DNA of 64,000 nucleotides from Coenobita brevimanus (GCA_032717465.1 CM064681.1:10542832-10606831); one strand, 5' to 3'. Counted from the first letter of the stretch, positions 25,321 to 42,624 are shown. The notes: a model not told the origin generated them from the sequence alone. Numbers and translations: made by a program.

Positions 25321-25830
25321 GGGGGGCAGGATAGGGTAGGTGGGTGAGAGTAGTAGGTAGGGAAGGCAGGTGGGATGAGGCAAGTGGATGGGACAGGATG
25401 AGGTAGTGGGTGAGACATAGTGAGGCAAGTGAATCAGACAGGGCGAGGTAGGTGGATGAGACAGAATAAGGCTGGTGGGTGAGGTGGATGTGTGAGGTAG
25501 AGTAAGGCAGGTGGGTTAGAGAGTAGGGTGAAGCAGGTGGGAGGGGTCGGTAGGAGAAAGAGGGTGAAGCTGAGACACGGTGAAGCACGTGAGCGAGACA
25601 GGTGGGTAATGGAAACAAGTAGGGGAGGCAGGTGGGTGAGGCAGGTAGATGAAGGAGGCAAGATGAGGAAGTTGGAAGAAGGTGATGATCCAAAAAGGAA
25701 GAATGAGGTAGGCATTAGAGTTAGGCAAGGCAAGGCGAATGAGTTAGGAGGATTTTTCAAGCCGGAAGAGTGGGTAAGGAAGGTAGGAGAGTGATACAGG
25801 ATGAGGCAGGTAGTTGAGACAGTCAGGCAG
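25318..25830. repeat. Degenerate GGTGGGTGAGGCAG repeat tract, part 1
   Basis: Irregular GTAGGTGGGTGAGACAGG-like words with a variable period of roughly 10-25 bp. Minus-strand frames are Pro/Ser/Leu/His-rich artefacts. The same motif returns at 26090-26540 after about 260 bp of unique sequence. Confidence 0.75.
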
Positions 25831-26089
25831 GCATGTAGTACAGTATGCCACAAATGAACCTGGAACGGCATCAGTGCGTAGTTAAGATCCTCTAGCTGGT
25901 GCAATTGACAATACTGATAAAATCACACGTATCTGTTAGTGATAATGAGATGAATGAATGGGTCTGCCTGTTATTATCATCAACAAATACATGAATATCT
26001 CAATGTTACTTTTGTCAGGTGTTCCAAATACGAGATCTTCGCTGCACTGATTTTGTCCCAGATTCATATGTATGAAAGGCGGACTGAAA

Positions 26090-26540
26090 CAGAATGACAA
26101 GTAAGTAAGAGAGGGAAGTGAGGCGGGAGACAGAGTGAAGAAGACGGATGACCGAGGCAGTGTGAGATGGTAGATGAAAGAGATATAATGAGGAGAGCAG
26201 ATAGAGTATAACTGATGAGTGACTGAGGTAGTTACTTGAGCGAGGCAGATGGGTGATTGAGACAAGTGAGTGAGTGTCGGAGACGGAAAAGTGCAGCGGA
26301 TGGGTGAGTGTGGTAGGTGGGTGAATGAGGCAAAGGAGCGAGTGTGATAAGAGAATGAGTTTGGCAGGTAATAGAATGAGATGAGTAAGGAAGACAGGCA
26401 AATAAGGAAGAAGGGGAATGAAAGTAAGTAAAACAGATAATAAGTGAAGCAGAGGAAAACCTACGTATCAGTGAGGCAGGGTAAGGTAGGTAGATGAATG
26501 ATGTTGGATGAGACAGGTGGGTGGGTGTAGTAAGGCAGGT
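26090..26540. repeat. Degenerate GGTGGGTGAGGCAG repeat tract, part 2
   Basis: Continuation of the motif seen at 25318-25830, here more diverged: GAGTGAGGCAG and AGGTGGGTGAATGAGGC words. Confidence 0.7.
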
Positions 26541-26629
26541 ATCCACGCACTCCACTGCACCTTAATTACCTGAAGGGGGACAGGAAGACCACTTATGACT
26601 GTCTCTTCCACCATGCACTCTCTCACGTG

Positions 26630-28150
<1,521 letters not shown>

Positions 28151-28323
28151 TCCAGCTGCCACTTCCTTCTGACTTACGACGGTCATAAACAAAGACTCGC
28201 AGGTGACTCCCGGAGAACGCCCGTCAATGCAGCTCGCCAATTGTACCTTCCAGTCCTTGATGAATGAGTCTCCCATGTTCTTTTGGACCCCTTTCCGGAG
28301 TCACATTTCTACGTGGGTGTGAG

Positions 28324-29855
<1,532 letters not shown>

Positions 29856-30307
29856 GACCCACCTCCTACCCACTCTTGTCCCTTTTCATGTTCGTGCCTT
29901 TTCTGTTGCAGGGAATCATTCTCTTCCCTCCCCTGTTTCATTTTTTACCCCAAGATCTCCCTCTTCTCACATTTAGTCACACTTACTTTGTCAGCGTACC
30001 TTTCATTTCACCCACAACCGGTTCCCCCCTTATAGTCACTAAAATACTTCCATCTCCCCTTTCTTCCTTTCCCTTGTGTCCAACCCTTTTTCCTTTCCCA
30101 CTATCCTATATTGACCCTATCCCCCTTTTTCTTCTGTCATCCTGCGCCTTTACACTGCTCATAAAACCTTCAGTTCTTTCTTCCCGGCTTTCTCCACCAG
30201 CTTTCTTTTTATTCTTTATTCTGCTGGGGCTCCTTGCTGGATTCGACCTCTCTCTCTCAGTCTCTCTGTCTCTGTCTCTGTCTGTCTGTCTGTATGTCTG
30301 TCTCTCA

Positions 30308-30341
<34 letters not shown>

Positions 30342-30415
30342 ATTTCCCTGTCCTCTCACCCTCCCTCGTTTCTTCTCACCCTCCCTCTCACCAAAGCGGC
30401 GAAGAGACACCGTTT
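29856..30415. repeat. Polypyrimidine arm before a strand switch
   Basis: CT-rich plus-strand sequence with a CTGT/CT microsatellite at about 30246-30341. It is followed within about 60 bp by a long purine-rich domain, so the composition inverts. Confidence 0.82.
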
Positions 30416-30439
30416 GTGAAGTCTCATAATCGGGTTTTG

Positions 30440-31091
30440 CTAATGGATGTGGGGAGAAATTAGGAAGAAGTGAGAGATAAAAGGAAAATGATGGGAGGGG
30501 AAGTGAGGGGGAAAAACGGAAGAAAACAAAGGAGTAAAGGGAAAAAGATCGACAAGAAGGAAGAGAGCAAAGGCAAAGAAACAAGAAGAAATTGAGGGGA
30601 AGGGAAAAAGACAAGGAAAAGGATGGAACCGAGAAACTAAGTAGCTGAAGGAATGGAACTGAGCAAAGGCTTGAAGAGGTTTGAGTTATGAGAGCAGAGA
30701 AGAAACTAAAAGGAAGAATAACGGAGAGGGAAAGGAAGATCAGAGGGAAAAGATGGAGAAGAGAAGGCTGGGATGGGATAGGAAGCGAGGAAGGAAGCAT
30801 AAAGAGATGGGAAAAGGAGGGGATGAGGAGGAATGGAAGAGTATAAGAAAGGTAATGGAAAGAGTGGAAGGGAGGTAGGGAAGGAAGGGGATAAGAGAGA
30901 GTGAGAAAAGAGATGTAAGAAAAGTGAAAAAAAGAGGGCATAGGAGGAGGGTGAGAAGGGCAGGCGAGTTAATGGAAACTTGGGAAGGAGGAAGGGAAGG
31001 AGGACGAAGAGAGTAGGGGAACAGAAGAGACAGAGACAGACAGACAGAGACAGATAGATACATAGATAAAGAGAAGGAAAAGGGGAAAGAG

Positions 31092-31154
<63 letters not shown>

Positions 31155-31259
31155 GAGAGAGACATGAGGGGGAGAGGTAGCCTTTTGTCTAGCCAAATAG
31201 GAAGCAGACTCATCAATCCACTCGACGACTACCCTCGGTCTCGGTCTGGCCTGTCGTGA

Positions 31260-31317
<58 letters not shown>

Positions 31318-32133
31318 AGAAAGGGAGAGAGGGAGATAGAGAGGGGGGGGTACCTGGGAGGGGAAGGGGGGGGAACTCTAAGGGCGATGGGGAGGGAGTC
31401 AGAACAGAGGTTGGAGGACTAGGGAGGTGGTGGGGAGACTTTAAGGGAGAGGTTGAAGGGAATGGGGCGAGGAACATGGTGATGACTGGAGCCGTAGAAA
31501 GGAAACGGAATGGGGGAGGATCTGGAAGAGGGATGAAGGATGGAGGGAAGGAGAGGAGGAAGGTTGTGGTGAAGTGGAGGGAGAAATGGGTGAAGAAAAT
31601 TTATTGTATGGGGGAGGGGATGAAAGAAAAGTGACGTAGAGGTGGAGAGTAGAAAGGCAATGAACATGATAAAAAATAAAGGTGAGGATGAAAGGAAAGG
31701 AAAGGGAAGAGGTCTGGGAGATGGTTGAAAAAAGGAGGAAGGATGAGGAAGTGGAATGGGTTAAGGAGAGAAAAGGTATATGGAAAGAGGAAAATGGCGA
31801 GGAGGAAGGCTGAAGGGTCTGTGAAGGTGGGATGGAGGAGAGAGGGAGCAAAGACCATGGTGAAATTGAAGGAGGTGAAGAAAGAAGAAAGTGAAAGACA
31901 AGGAGGAGTCCGGGAGAAGGCTGGAAGAAGGAAGTAGGGAAATAAAGAATTCAGGGAACAAGAGTAGGAATTTCATGAGAGGGTTAGTAGGTATATGGTG
32001 GAAGAAAGAAATGGTGGAGACTATAAAGGCGAGGTGAAGAGAATCTCTAAAGGGAGAGCAAGTGGATGGAGGAAGAAGCCTGGAGGGAAGGGAGGAGAGG
32101 AGGCGGTGGGAAATTGGGGTGAAGATAATGGTG

Positions 32134-32183
<50 letters not shown>

Positions 32184-33190
32184 GGTCATACTGAGGAGAA
32201 AGAAGAGAAACTGAGACACGTAACAGAAAGGAGGGAAAGAGACGGAGGGAGACGCAATGCAAGAATAGAACTAGAAAATAGCGAAAGAGAAACTGCTATA
32301 GGGACTAATAAAGAAGACAGGTGAGACAGAAGATGAAAAAGAAGAGGATGAACAGGTGCAGAAGTGATGAATAGAGGAAAATGTTCATGAAGGAAGAGGG
32401 TATGGATGGATGTGGAGCGAGATGGAGAGATTAAAGATTAGGGCTGGTTGAGTGTACAGCATCAGAAGTTGTCATCTCTCCTGGTTTTCTCTCCAAGGGC
32501 TGTGACACTGATAATTTACTTGGCCATAGATCAGTGTAATATGTATCGGTGACTAAAGCTTCACCACTCTTCCACTGACTCAGGAAAAAGAAAAAGGAGG
32601 TGCGACAGGATTTTTGATGCTGGTTGTGTAGAGAATGTGAGACAGGAAAGTGTGGGACGTGCGTTCGGGTAATGATTTATGGAGAGAGAAGCTGTGGGTA
32701 GGAGGCGTAGATGGACGAGGGAACAGTGGAATTGGGTACAAATTGGGAGGTGAGAGATAGGAGACAAAGACGGAATGGGAGAAGGGTAGGACGAGAAAGG
32801 TGGAAAGGAAGAAAAGAAGTGAAATAATACCGATAGCAGAATGAGATTAAATGAGAAGGAAAGAGGAGGAAACGAAGAAAAGGGAAAGAATTAAAAGAGT
32901 ATTGAAAGGAAAGCAGAAGGGAAGTAGAAGGAGAAAGGTGCAAATGAGGAAAAAGAAATAAGTAAAAGGATATTGACAGGCGGATGAGATTAACTGACGA
33001 AGAGAAAGGTGGAAATGAAGGGAAGCAAAAGAAGTGAAAGAATATCGATAAAAAAGTGAAATTAACAGAGGGATAACATGAGGTTTTTATGAGGAGAAAA
33101 TGAGGAATGAGAGAAGATGAGGAATGAGTAGGTACGAGAGAAAATAGGAACGAAAATTTGTGAAGAGGCGTACAGGAACGATAGAAGGAA
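30440..33190. repeat. Polypurine-rich domain (about 2.7 kb)
   Basis: AG-rich plus-strand sequence of GGAAGG/GAGAAAG words with GACA/GA microsatellites at 31022-31166, 31262-31314 and 32138-32179. A unique break lies at about 32440-32560. Minus-strand frames (30216-32943) are Ser/Leu/Phe/Pro-rich artefacts. Confidence 0.86.
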
Positions 33191-33453
33191 TTAGTCTGCC
33201 TCTAAACTTAGCATTATTTCTAGGAGGCCTGAAAGACTTCGTAATATCCTTTCCTTAGCGTCTTCTCATCTCCCAAACGTTCATGTGTCCTTTCATCTCC
33301 CTGACGTTCATGTGACTCATCATCTCGCAAACGTTCATGTGTCTTTTTCATCTCGCTAAGTTACTCCACGTGCTCTTCTAAGTTAACCCCTTTTCACCTC
33401 CACACATTACTTTATTGTTGGAACTATAGTCTCTCAGTATTTCAGTCAATCAA
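33191..33453. other. Unique sequence with a short tandem phrase
   Basis: Near 33260-33360 the phrase CATCTCNCNAACGTTCATGTG recurs about three times at spacings of roughly 30-36 bp. Downstream, a (CAAT)n run sits at about 33445-33460, at the 3' end of the reverse-transcriptase remnant. Confidence 0.6.
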
Positions 33454-33696
33454 TCAATCATTTCTTGTGACACCCCACGGGATGCATAGGGCCTCGATGA
33501 ACTCTCTCCACCAATATTTGTCTCTTGCCATCTCCTTCAGGTCCCACCAACACTCCTCTCCTGCTTCCTTTTTCATTGTCCTCAACCAGGTTTCCCTCGG
33601 CCTACCTCTACCTCTTCTTCCTCTAGCAGTTCACTCTGGCACATCCTGTATTAAACTACCTTCTTTTCTGTATATGTGCCCCAGCCACTTCCAACG
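33454..33696 (-). pseudogene. Degenerate C-terminus of a non-LTR retrotransposon reverse transcriptase
   Basis: Read on the minus strand from 33696, the frame gives RWKWLGHIYRKEG, then an in-frame TGA, then GRRGRGRPRETWLRTMKKE, a Trp-containing spacer, and MARDKYWWREFIEALC before a final stop at 33454-33456. Established knowledge: a tail with the pattern RWxWLGHxxR ... GRPxxTWxRT ... AxDRxxWRxxVxAL is typical of the C-terminal end of the pol protein in many invertebrate non-LTR elements. The remnant covers only the last ~80 residues; the catalytic domain is absent and the frame is closed just upstream by TAA. 5' truncation is the usual fate of such elements. A CAAT microsatellite (33445-33460) at its 3' end fits a simple-repeat tail. 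Clade not assigned. Confidence 0.85.
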
Positions 33697-33699
33697 AGA

Positions 33700-34007
<308 letters not shown>

Positions 34008-34255
34008 TCACTTTTCTATTTCTTGCCACTGCTCTCAGCGCCCTGCTTCTCTCCTTCCCTGTTGCAACCTTTCACTCGGTTTTTCTTCTCTGTTACCATC
34101 ATTTCCCTTTTTATATTCATTTTATTACGACTCTTTCCTAATAACTGAACACAGGCGCATTCTTTTTTCCCCCACACCGCTTACACTTGCATTACAGTAC
34201 AGTGCTTTCTGGTTTTAATAATATGGTGTGAATCTAGTATGAATGAAATGAAAAA

Positions 34256-35609
<1,354 letters not shown>

Positions 35610-35670
35610 CCTTCACTAGCAGAGACTTTTGCTGAATGTAATATACTTACTTGGATGAAACACAAATAAA

Positions 35671-35671
<1 letters not shown>

Positions 35672-35741
<70 letters not shown>
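35672..35741. repeat. (CA)n microsatellite, inverse of the preceding array
   Basis: 35 CA units located 63 bp after the giant GT array. They are complementary to it in inverted orientation, so this pair could fold back on a single strand. Confidence 0.98.
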
Positions 35742-35745
<4 letters not shown>

Positions 35746-35839
35746 TGATAATGTAATGTGAGGTATTTTTCACACATCTATGAATTATACCAAATTATAA
35801 AACATTTTCTCTTTTTCCACTCACTGCTTCCTCAACGAC

Positions 35840-37449
35840 AGCATATAAGAAAGAGGGAATGATGGAGTGGAAGGAAAAAGGAATGAAGAAATGGAAGGAA
35901 GAGGGAATGAAGGAAAGGAGGAAAGAGGAATGGGAGAAAGTGAAGGAAGAGGGAATTAACATGTGGAAGAAAGAGGGAGTGAAGCAGTGAAAGGAAGAAT
36001 GAAGGAAGGAACTGAATGAAGAGGGAGTGCAGGATGGAAGAAAAAGGGAATGAGGCAATGCAACAAAGAGGGAATGAAGGATGGAAGAAAGGGCGAATGA
36101 AGAAATAGAAGAACTGGAGAATGAAGGAATGGCAGAAGGAGAAAATGAAGGAAGGGAGAAAAGAGTGGATGAAGGAATGGAAGAAAGTAGGAATGATGGA
36201 ACTGGAGAGAAAGTGACTGAAAATAATGAACAGAGAGAATAAAATAGAGGGAAGACAGAATGAAGGAACAGAAGAAAGAAAAATGAAGGAGAAAGTAAAG
36301 GGAAAACTGAATGAAGGAATTGAGGAACGAAGTAATGAAGGAAGGATGGATGAATAATGGAAGGAAAAGGGATGGAAAGAGAATGAAAACAGGGAAAGAA
36401 TGATTGGAAGACAGAGGGAGTGAAAGAATGAAGGAAAGAGAAAATGGGGGAGTAAGAGAATGAAGGCAGGACGAAGGGGATAAAAGCAAGTAAGGATCGT
36501 GAGAGTGACTGACGAGTGGCAGTGCTGAAGTGGTAGAGAAAAAGCCAGTGAAGGAATAAAGCAAGGAGAAATGAAGGAAAGAGGGATGGAACGAATGAGG
36601 GAAGGAAGGAATGGGGAAGGAAAAAAAGAGGTATGGTAAGAATGAAAGAAAATGAAGACAGTCAAACGGGGAGACGATATTGGATGAAGGAAGAAATTAA
36701 GGCACAAGGCAATGGGGAAAGGAGGGAAGGAAGGAGGAACTATAAATAACGAAGGAAATGGAGGCATGTGGAGGAAGCAAAGGAGATGGAGGGTGGAGTG
36801 TCTGAAGGAATGTTTGGATGAAGGAATAAAGGAAAGAAATACTGGAGAAATGAAGGAAAGAGAGGAAAACGAGATGAAAGGAAGGAAAGGAGGAGAAAAT
36901 GGCAGTAGGTGGAAGCAGTGGAAGTGAGTGAGGGTGCTGGAGATGCAGACGATGTAAGAAAGGTGGATTGAATGAAGGGAGGAGCGAGGAACTAAAAGGA
37001 GAGAAAGAAGGGAGAAAGGAATGAAGGAAATAAGGACGGAACTAAAGGTAGGGAACGCAAGTGAAAGGGTGGAGGGTAGTGAAAAAACAGGGTAGGAAAA
37101 GTGAAGGAATGAAGGAAAAAGGAGAAAGAGTGAAGGAGCGATGGATGGGTGGAAAGGATATGAAGGCAGGGAAATGAATGAAAGAGGAGATGTTGAAGTG
37201 GCAGGGTGAAGAGACTGAGAAAACAGATGAAATGAAGGAATACTGGAATGAGGACATGAAAGACAGAAGGAAAGACGGGAAGAATGAAGGCAGGACTCAG
37301 GGATTGGACACCCGTGGAAGTAGGTGGAGTGACTGAAGATAGCGAAGGAAGAGAAAGAAATGAAGAAATACACGAATGACAGAATAAAATAGGGAAAGAA
37401 GGATTGTAGGAATGAAAGAAAGATGGAGGGAATGGAAACAAGTGGAGGG

Positions 37450-37498
<49 letters not shown>

Positions 37499-37510
37499 GG
37501 GAGAGATGGG
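35840..37510. repeat. Polypurine-rich degenerate GAAGGAATGAAG domain
   Basis: About 1.6 kb of AG-rich sequence built from words such as GGAATGAAGGAA, GAAAGAGGGA and ATGGAAG, with a GA array at 37453-37506. The 513-codon minus-strand frame (35832-37373) is Phe/Ser/Leu/His/Pro-rich; other frames are open over the same stretch, so it is a composition artefact. Confidence 0.87.
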
Positions 37511-37559
37511 GTTGAGGTCATTTAGGGTGTGTCGGCAAGTGGTACCCGACTATGATTTA

Positions 37560-37890
37560 CAAGCTTCCATTTACACTCCCTCTTACTCACCCACTCTACT
37601 CATCAACATCCACCTCTTACTCATCCACTGTGCACTCATCCACATTCACTCCGCACTTAATTGCAACCACTTTCTCTACACATGCACTTCGAGCCCATCC
37701 ACTCTTATAACTCATCCGCTCTGTACATACTCAGTCTGAACTCATCCATTCCTTATTCATCCACTGTTTCCTTGTCCCACTTAATACTTATCTACTTCCA
37801 CTCTGTACTTGCCTACTTTTCACTCATGTACTCTGTGTGTACTCATCCACACCCACTCTTTACTCATCCACTTTCTACTCATTCAGTCGG
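37560..37890. repeat. Degenerate CTCATCCACT repeat tract
   Basis: Recurrent TACTCATCCACT/CACTC words at irregular 15-25 bp spacing. A similar motif occurs at 61020-61320. Confidence 0.65.
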
Positions 37891-38025
37891 CATCCTCAGC
37901 CATCAATTTCTTTATTATGAGAAAGTTTTCCAAGTAAAATGAAATTACTTGATTTAACTGGCAGTGACTACTGTTTATTTATGTATTTAGTTCATTACAC
38001 TGCCTGGCGACTTTTTTTTTTTCTT

Positions 38026-38082
<57 letters not shown>

Positions 38083-38083
38083 A
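38026..38083. repeat. (CTGT)n(CT)n microsatellite
   Basis: About nine CTGT units followed by a CT array. Confidence 0.96.
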
Positions 38084-38960
38084 ATATTAGGTGTCCAACT
38101 GTCGCTATTTTTTTCCTTTTTTTTTTAAGGTGTCCACAGTGCAGGGGTTAAGCGAGAGCGAGAAGTCTGCATTAATATGAATAAAATTGTCCTGTGGGAG
38201 AAAGAAGGAAACTAAATAATGAACATTGTAGGGAAGCTGTGAATTAATGCTATTTTTAATCGCCTCAGTCGAAAAAGGCTTCTTGATCTGCATAGAACAG
38301 TTCTTTGGCTGGACGGATGGATTTCTTTCATCCAGGGTTGGTCTTCTCTTTCCGTTGCATACTCATAAAATTGTCAGGAGTTAACTGTGACTCGGAAAAA
38401 TCTCTCCAGAATAAAATCGTCTAGTCAACCAGAATAAACCAGCTATCATTTACCATAGAATGAAAAGTTAGAGGCCGTTTTGAACCTCTCGAGTACAATA
38501 GATTTTCTCCTGCTAAAATAAATGAATAAATAGACAGATAAGCAAATAAATAAATATATATATCGTCAGAAAAAATATGTACTAACATTCGAGATATTAT
38601 AGCAGGTAGACTCTTTTCTAACAATCTAACATTCTATCCCGATAGGAATTGTTTTCACAGAATGAGATCGTGTGGAGTTTAAGAGAGCATAATATCCAGC
38701 TTGGACTAGCGCTGTGGAAAGGTTAATACAGTACTCAGTTTTCCCTCATATCATGCGTGAGTGAGAGTTAACATTTACTAGTCATTATGCTTAAACCTTC
38801 CTGATCCTTAATATCTCTGACAATAGCTGTGAATTTCAGGATATTGCATCGCCTGACAGTGTTGTGGTAAGGTCTTGGAGTCTTGGCACGAACATCACCT
38901 CTGACCTCGAACTGCTGAGCTTAGTGATAAAAAAAAATGTAATAAATCAAGCTAGAAATT
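38084..38960. other. Unique AT-rich sequence, no gene seen
   Basis: AT-rich, with AAAT-type runs near 38520-38560. No gene recognised. Confidence 0.55.
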
Positions 38961-39068
38961 AACCCTTTTATGGTCTGGACAACTCTAGTATTCTATTCTC
39001 GCTAACACCAGACAATAATACATGAGTGAGTCACAGGTGTCTATGTGTTAATACAAATATCGTGACTG
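38961..39068 (+). repeat. Dispersed repeat family A, copy 2
   Basis: AACCCTTTTATGGTC, AGTATTCTATTCTCGCTAAC, GTGAGTCACAGG and TGTTAATACAAATA align in order with the other family A members. This copy lacks a few bases of the ATTTTATTCAGC core. Confidence 0.72.
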
Positions 39069-39701
39069 GAAGCAAGGCAAAATGTAAATAGGAAAAGTGG
39101 ACGTTGGGGATGTAAGTGAAGTTTAATAATTCCATCGAGATCGAGGACTCCTAAGCAGATTGAAATTATATATCTGTAGTAAAAAATTATAGTAGTTTTG
39201 ATTTTTCGATATCTTAAAGGCCTAATAGAGATAGTTCTTCACCCCTTAGGACAAGATACAACTCTTAGGCTGACTATGGTAATCAATCGTGAGAAAGAGT
39301 AACATAGCTAATTTTTCTCAAGCCCTGTTTGAGGGGATACTGGAGAATATTTTTAACCCCCAGAGGACACGGAGATACTGCTTGGGAAAATTATATTGAT
39401 TTTGTGTGGGAAGAGTGAAAAATTAAGTGCATTAAAATTCTTACGATACATATTAACATGAAAGGATTCCAAGCTGGCACGTAACCTTATACACACGTGT
39501 TTGAATATTTATTTTGTGTATCATACTTAATCACGTAGCTCTGATGCGGTCTCTTGTTACTAGAAAAGAAGTGGTGACAGCAAAAATAAGATACAACGGA
39601 TATATTTTGTGAGTTCATTGGGATTTCTGGTCCCGTCCTTCAAGGGAGTCTGATTCTGAATAAAGTTGTTTTGGCTGTAGCAAAGATAAAATAAAACGAA
39701 T
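39069..39701. other. Unique AT-rich sequence, no gene seen
   Basis: No repeat or open frame of interest. Confidence 0.55.
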
Positions 39702-39806
39702 CATCATCATCATCATCATCACCATCATTATCTTTATCATCATCATCATCATCATCATCATCACCATCATTATCTTTATCATTATCATCATCATCACTAT
39801 CATCTT
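39702..39806. repeat. (TCA)n trinucleotide repeat, interrupted
   Basis: TCA/CAT arrays with a 33-bp-scale internal duplication: CACCATCATTATCTTTATCA occurs twice (about 39720 and 39762). Minus-strand translation gives Met/Ile runs only. Confidence 0.93.
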
Positions 39807-41788
39807 GAAGGGGTTAATCACTCCAATCAAAGGATGCCACACTTTTTCCATTTCTTCCATACTTCGACTGTTTTTTATTCAACTCTGCAGATTTCAAACA
39901 AGAAGAATTACGTATAGCTTTCAATAGCCTTTCACAACGAGAAGGATTTCACAAGTTAAATATAAACATCTGGAGGCAGCAAATGTAAACTAATAAAAGT
40001 CCTCCTTTCACTGAGTCTTAGAATAAGTCTTCGAAGATGCAAGAAGAGAGTCTTAAAACCAGCCTTGAAGGATACAAGTAGACAAGAGAGAGAAGTAATC
40101 CCACGTCTCAGAGGCCTTACAGTATTTATGAGTTATCCTTATCAATTTTTATGGTAAATTAGTCTCCATAGCAATTACTGTTGTCAAGAATCATTTTTTT
40201 GGTCCTCTTTTTCCCTTACAGGCTCTTTATTTTAGTCTTTTTGAACTGTCTGGCAGATGTATGATTGAAGATAAAAAAAGAAAAAAAAAGTCGTATACAC
40301 AACTTACGCAAGAAGATTTAAGAACACTCCTCAGGGTCCTCCTTCATGGTAATCTTAATTTCATCTAGAACAGGAACGAAATACAGCTATATTCCATGCT
40401 CTAGTTCTCCGCCACAGAGTTCTGGGCTGGTCAGACTGGTGGACTCAATCTGTTGCCTCTTGTTCACCCAGTAGCGTATTTGGGGACCTGGACGTAAACC
40501 GATTACTGCAGGTCGTGTTCTAGGGGAAAGCTGGGACTCGGCAAAAACACAGTGCCTGTCTTAGTGATCTTCTGGGAGGCGACAGACAAATCTAAGTCCT
40601 CTTCTGCGCGTAATGTAGGTGAAGCAGAAATCTTCGGTGTATGTTGCAGTGGTGCACAATAATCACAATTTTTTCCATACAACTGGTCCTATACAGACGG
40701 GAAGCCTGGGAAATTAGCTTTAGAGATCGCAGTGGAATTATAATAGATAGCTTTACTAACTTCTCTGGACATAGAAGAAGAAAAATATAAAAATAAATAA
40801 TACGCCAACATCCAGTGAGAAATTTGTTATATGATTTCCTTTCTGTTATCGACCTCACATCGTTATCTCATCCGGGACACGATAAAACGCCCAGCCTCGT
40901 ACAATTGATGTGAAAGAGAAATACAATAGTACTCTTCTCCATCCCCCACGCCACTTCTGCTTCCTGGGCGAGGAGTGTGGGATCATGTACCTTATGGCGT
41001 CCCGGCCTTCCCTCTGACCTTTCACCGCCAATTACCACGGGTGTAACTGTTGGCCTGACCTATCTCCATGCCAGGTTCTGGGAAAAGTTTGGTGGGTGGC
41101 TTTTATTATTCCACGCACATGAGAGAAGATAGCAAAATACGCCAGCCTCTTTATCTTGCTTTACATTGTGTTCATCTCTTCGGTATGAAGCCATTTTTTA
41201 ACTGTTTTTCCTTTGCCACCAGCGACTTTTTTCAGCCTCCCTCGCAGTGCATGGCTAAACTACAGTAGGCGCGCTGTTCGTTTATAAGAGAATAGAGATA
41301 GTATTTTTCCTCCCATTCTTTATTAGGCTACTCTGCTGTGTGATAGGTGAATATCACACCTGGGTATTCAGTATAAAAATATACGATTAGGTTGATCTGA
41401 TACTTTTTCTGAAAGCTAGTGCAAATTTTCCCAGCAGTTATGTTATGAAGACGTGTATAGTAACGTAGAGATGCGTTTGTAGAAGTAATGGTAATTGTAG
41501 TGAAATGGATTAATTTATTAATATGACAGTACTTGCGGTTTAATATGACAGTACTTACAGTTACTTTGTTTAACATGTTTGCATTACATATAGACTTTCA
41601 GTAATTTATAAGGAGAAAGTTGATGATAAAATCGTGCAATAATTCACCTCTTGGACCAAAAACTTGATTGGAAATATACTTCTCTGAAATATCGTTTTAT
41701 GGTCCTAGAAACCATAATGATTGGTAGAGTTAACTAGCTGAGATGATAAATGACTTAGTACCATATAATTCAGCCTTCAGGAAATGGA

Positions 41789-41793
<5 letters not shown>
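39807..41793. other. Unique non-coding sequence, no gene seen
   Basis: About 2 kb of mixed sequence without repeats. A CpG-containing patch at about 40880-41060 is more balanced in composition. Frames at 40592-40858 (minus), 41068-41268 (plus) and 41328-41576 (minus) have no recognisable domains or exon context. Confidence 0.5.

Positions 41794-41841
<48 letters not shown>
41794..41841. repeat. (CT)n microsatellite
   Basis: Perfect CT array of about 24 units. Confidence 0.98.
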
Positions 41842-41846
<5 letters not shown>

Positions 41847-41897
41847 CCAGGGAGAGATGGGAAAGGAGATATCTAAATGTGCTATGGTTCTTAAATT

Positions 41898-41966
41898 CCT
41901 ACTACCACTACTACTACTATCACTACTACTACTACTACGCACACACACACACACACACACACACGC
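41898..41966. repeat. (CTA)n then (CA)n microsatellites
   Basis: A CTA/CTACCA trinucleotide array (about 41898-41937) is followed by a short CA array (41940-41966). Confidence 0.94.
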
Positions 41967-42320
41967 ACAGGCGTACATCATGAAGAAAAAAATAAAAGGT
42001 CGCGCGCAAGTGAAAGCAGAAGAGAGAGAACCAAGAAAAGAAATCCTACCTTCGACAAAGCGCATCTGTCCTGATTGTCGTCACTAATATCATCATTATC
42101 GTCATCAGCAGCATTTTGATACACGCCTTCAGTTTCGGCCACCAACGTCTTCCCTTGACATAACAAACCAGTACATCAAAACTACAGTAAGACCCTTTAC
42201 GTCATTCACAAAACCAATGCCAGTTCTTTCATTCATATCACCTATTACAAATTCTGTAGCCCTGCGTTTTTTTTTTAGTCTTGCCTCTCAAACTAGCTTC
42301 TTTTTTTTTTTCAGTTTTTT

Positions 42321-42500
42321 TCCATAGCTCAGTGGCTGAATACGACATTACAATGGCTCTGTACCCTTTTCATATCGCGTTTTTCTGACTAGCACTGGTC
42401 ATCATCTAGTGTTAATCTCTTGTCACAGCTCAGCATTCTAGATGAAGAGATGGCAATTTTAGGCCAAGATAAAGTGAACAGAGTAAAGCACACCTAACCT
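42321..42500 (+). mobile_element. Dispersed repeat family B, copy 2 (SINE-like)
   Basis: Aligns end to end with 2310-2497. The head reads CATAGCTCAGTGGCTGAATA, an A-box-like phrase closer to a real tRNA D-arm than in copy 1. The body shares ATGGCTCTGTA, TGACTAGCAC and AGTGTTAATC. A poly-T tract precedes the head (42301-42320), so the opposite orientation, with an A-tail on the minus strand, is also conceivable. No B box found. Confidence 0.65.
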
Positions 42501-42624
42501 GACACTAGAACCCAATATTCAGGCAGGAAGGAAATCATCAGCTTTCCAGGAGAGATCAAAAGGAGAGGAAACGCCTATAATGTTAAGAATTGAAAAATGA
42601 TTGCCTTGTGTGGATCTGTAAGCA

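Noticed and set aside
35832..37373. 513-codon minus-strand frame
   Set aside because: Ser/Phe/Leu/His/Pro-rich product of degenerate GAAGGAATG repeats; overlapping frames are also long and no family is recognisable.
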